Source of the DNA: Sphingopyxis macrogoltabida
GTDB lineage: Bacteria > Pseudomonadota > Alphaproteobacteria > Sphingomonadales > Sphingomonadaceae
Reading direction: 5' to 3'
Assembly: GCF_001307295.1 (NCBI RefSeq)
Contig: NZ_CP012700.1
Span: 871,001 to 935,000, forward strand
Length of the DNA: 64,000 nucleotides
Positions within the stretch are counted from its first letter, which is position 1, and each line of letters begins with the position of its first letter. The position numbers and the translations under genes are program-made. Positions 63,396-64,000 of this stretch are shown in pieces. The notes under the pieces were generated by a model. It was not told the origin of the DNA, did not search any database, and worked only from the letters and a program-made list of their open reading frames with translations.

Positions 63396-63650
63396 TCAGG
63401 CCGGCGTGTCGCTCTGTTGAGCCGCCTTTGCCGCCTGTTCGTAGCGGAGGCAGTCGAAAATCTTCGCGCCGGCAAGGAAGACAGCGCCGCTGCACGCCAC
63501 CATCAACAGCTTGCCGCCGAACCCCGGGAACTGGTCGAGATAGGCATGACCCCGCGCCATCGCGCCAAGCGCAAGCGCATAGATGATGAGGCACGCCTCG
63601 AACCGGGTCTTGATGACGAACAGGCGTCCGATTTTCTTCAGCATTGCCAT
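63396..63650 (-). CDS. Small conserved-looking membrane protein
   Basis: An 84-residue protein with two hydrophobic segments (about 15-35 and 45-65: CLIIYALALGAMARGHAYLDQF and GGKLLMVACSGAVFLAGAKIF), a basic start MAMLKKIGRLFVIKTRFE and a polar Ala/Gln-rich end. The composition and layout look like a real inner-membrane protein, but no family is recognised. The gene lies 41 bp upstream of the PhaZ-like gene on the same strand and may share its transcript. A CTAGGA site precedes the ATG. Confidence 0.75.
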   Translation of the reverse strand: MAMLKKIGRLFVIKTRFEACLIIYALALGAMARGHAYLDQFPGFGGKLLMVACSGAVFLAGAKIFDCLRYEQAAKAAQQSDTPA

Positions 63651-63837
63651 ATCCTAGGCAAGAGCCATGCCAGTGGCGCAAAAGCGCGATTCGCTGCGCC
63701 GCGCTTATGGTAAACTGTAAGTTAATCCGACAGGAGAGGGAATACTTACGGTGCGAGGCTGGAAAAATGCTCATCGATCGTTAAGCGGTCGCACCGCATC
63801 ACCGGCCCGGCGCGATGCCTTCGCCAGGGAGAGGTCG

Positions 63838-64000
63838 ATGCGAAACCACCTTGTCCATCTGCTGCTGTTGTCGGCGCTTACCGGCGTCGCGACTCCGGCG
63901 TTCGCGGGCCGGGTCCATCATCCCGCCGAGATGGCCGATCTGCCGGAAGCGGACGTCATCCTGTGGGGACGCATCTCGAACTATGCCATCGTCCCGAACG
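63838..64000 (+). CDS. N-terminus of an exported protein, cut by window edge
   Basis: An open frame from ATG 63838 to the window edge, 54 codons, with AGGGAGAGG upstream. It begins with a signal peptide (MRNHLVHLLLLSALTGVATP, cleaved near AFAG), followed by HHPAEMADLPEADVILWGRI. It looks like a periplasmic or surface protein; too little is present to assign a function. It is divergent from the small membrane protein gene. Confidence 0.6.
   Translation, partial: MRNHLVHLLLLSALTGVATPAFAGRVHHPAEMADLPEADVILWGRISNYAIVPN

Noticed and set aside
1..64000. tRNA genes, CRISPR arrays, insertion sequences, prophage or toxin-antitoxin pairs
   Set aside because: None was found by reading; repeats present are palindromic intergenic elements, not regular spacer arrays or transposase genes.

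Overview
The window is GC-rich, densely coded chromosomal DNA from an alphaproteobacterium, most likely a sphingomonad (Sphingomonadales; Sphingopyxis-like is my best guess). The evidence is a conserved rpsB-tsf-pyrH-frr-uppS-cdsA-dxr-rseP-bamA-skp-fabZ block without the lipid A genes that usually sit in it, several TonB-dependent receptors, a eukaryote-type NADP isocitrate dehydrogenase, a LexA box of the alphaproteobacterial form (GTTC-N7-GTTC), and palindromic repeats of a kind I recall from sphingomonad genomes. I see no tRNA, rRNA, CRISPR array, phage or insertion sequence.

Layout. 1-5.5 kb: a cut TPR protein, then a drug-efflux locus in which an EmrB-like pump is divergent from a TetR regulator, a thioesterase and an EmrA-like adaptor. 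A 17-bp palindrome lies between the two arms. 5.7-25.9 kb: an accessory uptake and catabolic region. It holds two TonB-dependent receptors, a PepSY membrane protein, two porins, four amidohydrolases, a PaiB-like flavoprotein, a pyrroline-5-carboxylate reductase (ProC) and an esterase, arranged around a MocR-type PLP-dependent regulator. Five promoter regions here share a two-part motif (YTGGNCC, about 17 bp, then TGGATGTTTT or a degenerate form). I read them as one local MocR regulon, probably for scavenging peptide-like, perhaps proline-containing, compounds. This is the most interesting system in the window.

26-44 kb: metabolic and housekeeping genes. These are a ROK sugar kinase, fumarylacetoacetase with a clear promoter and operator, an O6-methylguanine methyltransferase, a ferredoxin reductase, a frameshifted autotransporter, a DUF4126 protein, a NUDIX hydrolase, a 77-aa exported peptide, a Nit-type amidase, an M16 peptidase, a KefB-like antiporter, icd, psd and pssA. 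Next to pssA is an 86-aa membrane protein with a perfect SOS box upstream.

44.7-56.5 kb: the translation, isoprenoid and envelope operon. Two insertions of repeated DNA interrupt it: a 300-bp nest of perfect inverted repeats between tsf and pyrH, and a palindromic repeat just before uppS. lpxD, lpxA and lpxB are absent from the place they occupy in most Gram-negatives, as expected for sphingomonads, which use glycosphingolipids instead of lipopolysaccharide. 56.5-64 kb: glpK, a DEAD-box helicase with a long structured leader, an MHS-family transporter, two alpha/beta hydrolases (one PhaZ-like), a small membrane protein and the start of a secreted protein.

All calls come from reading translations and motifs; no database search was run. 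Many long open frames lie antisense to real genes because of the GC bias, and these were left out.
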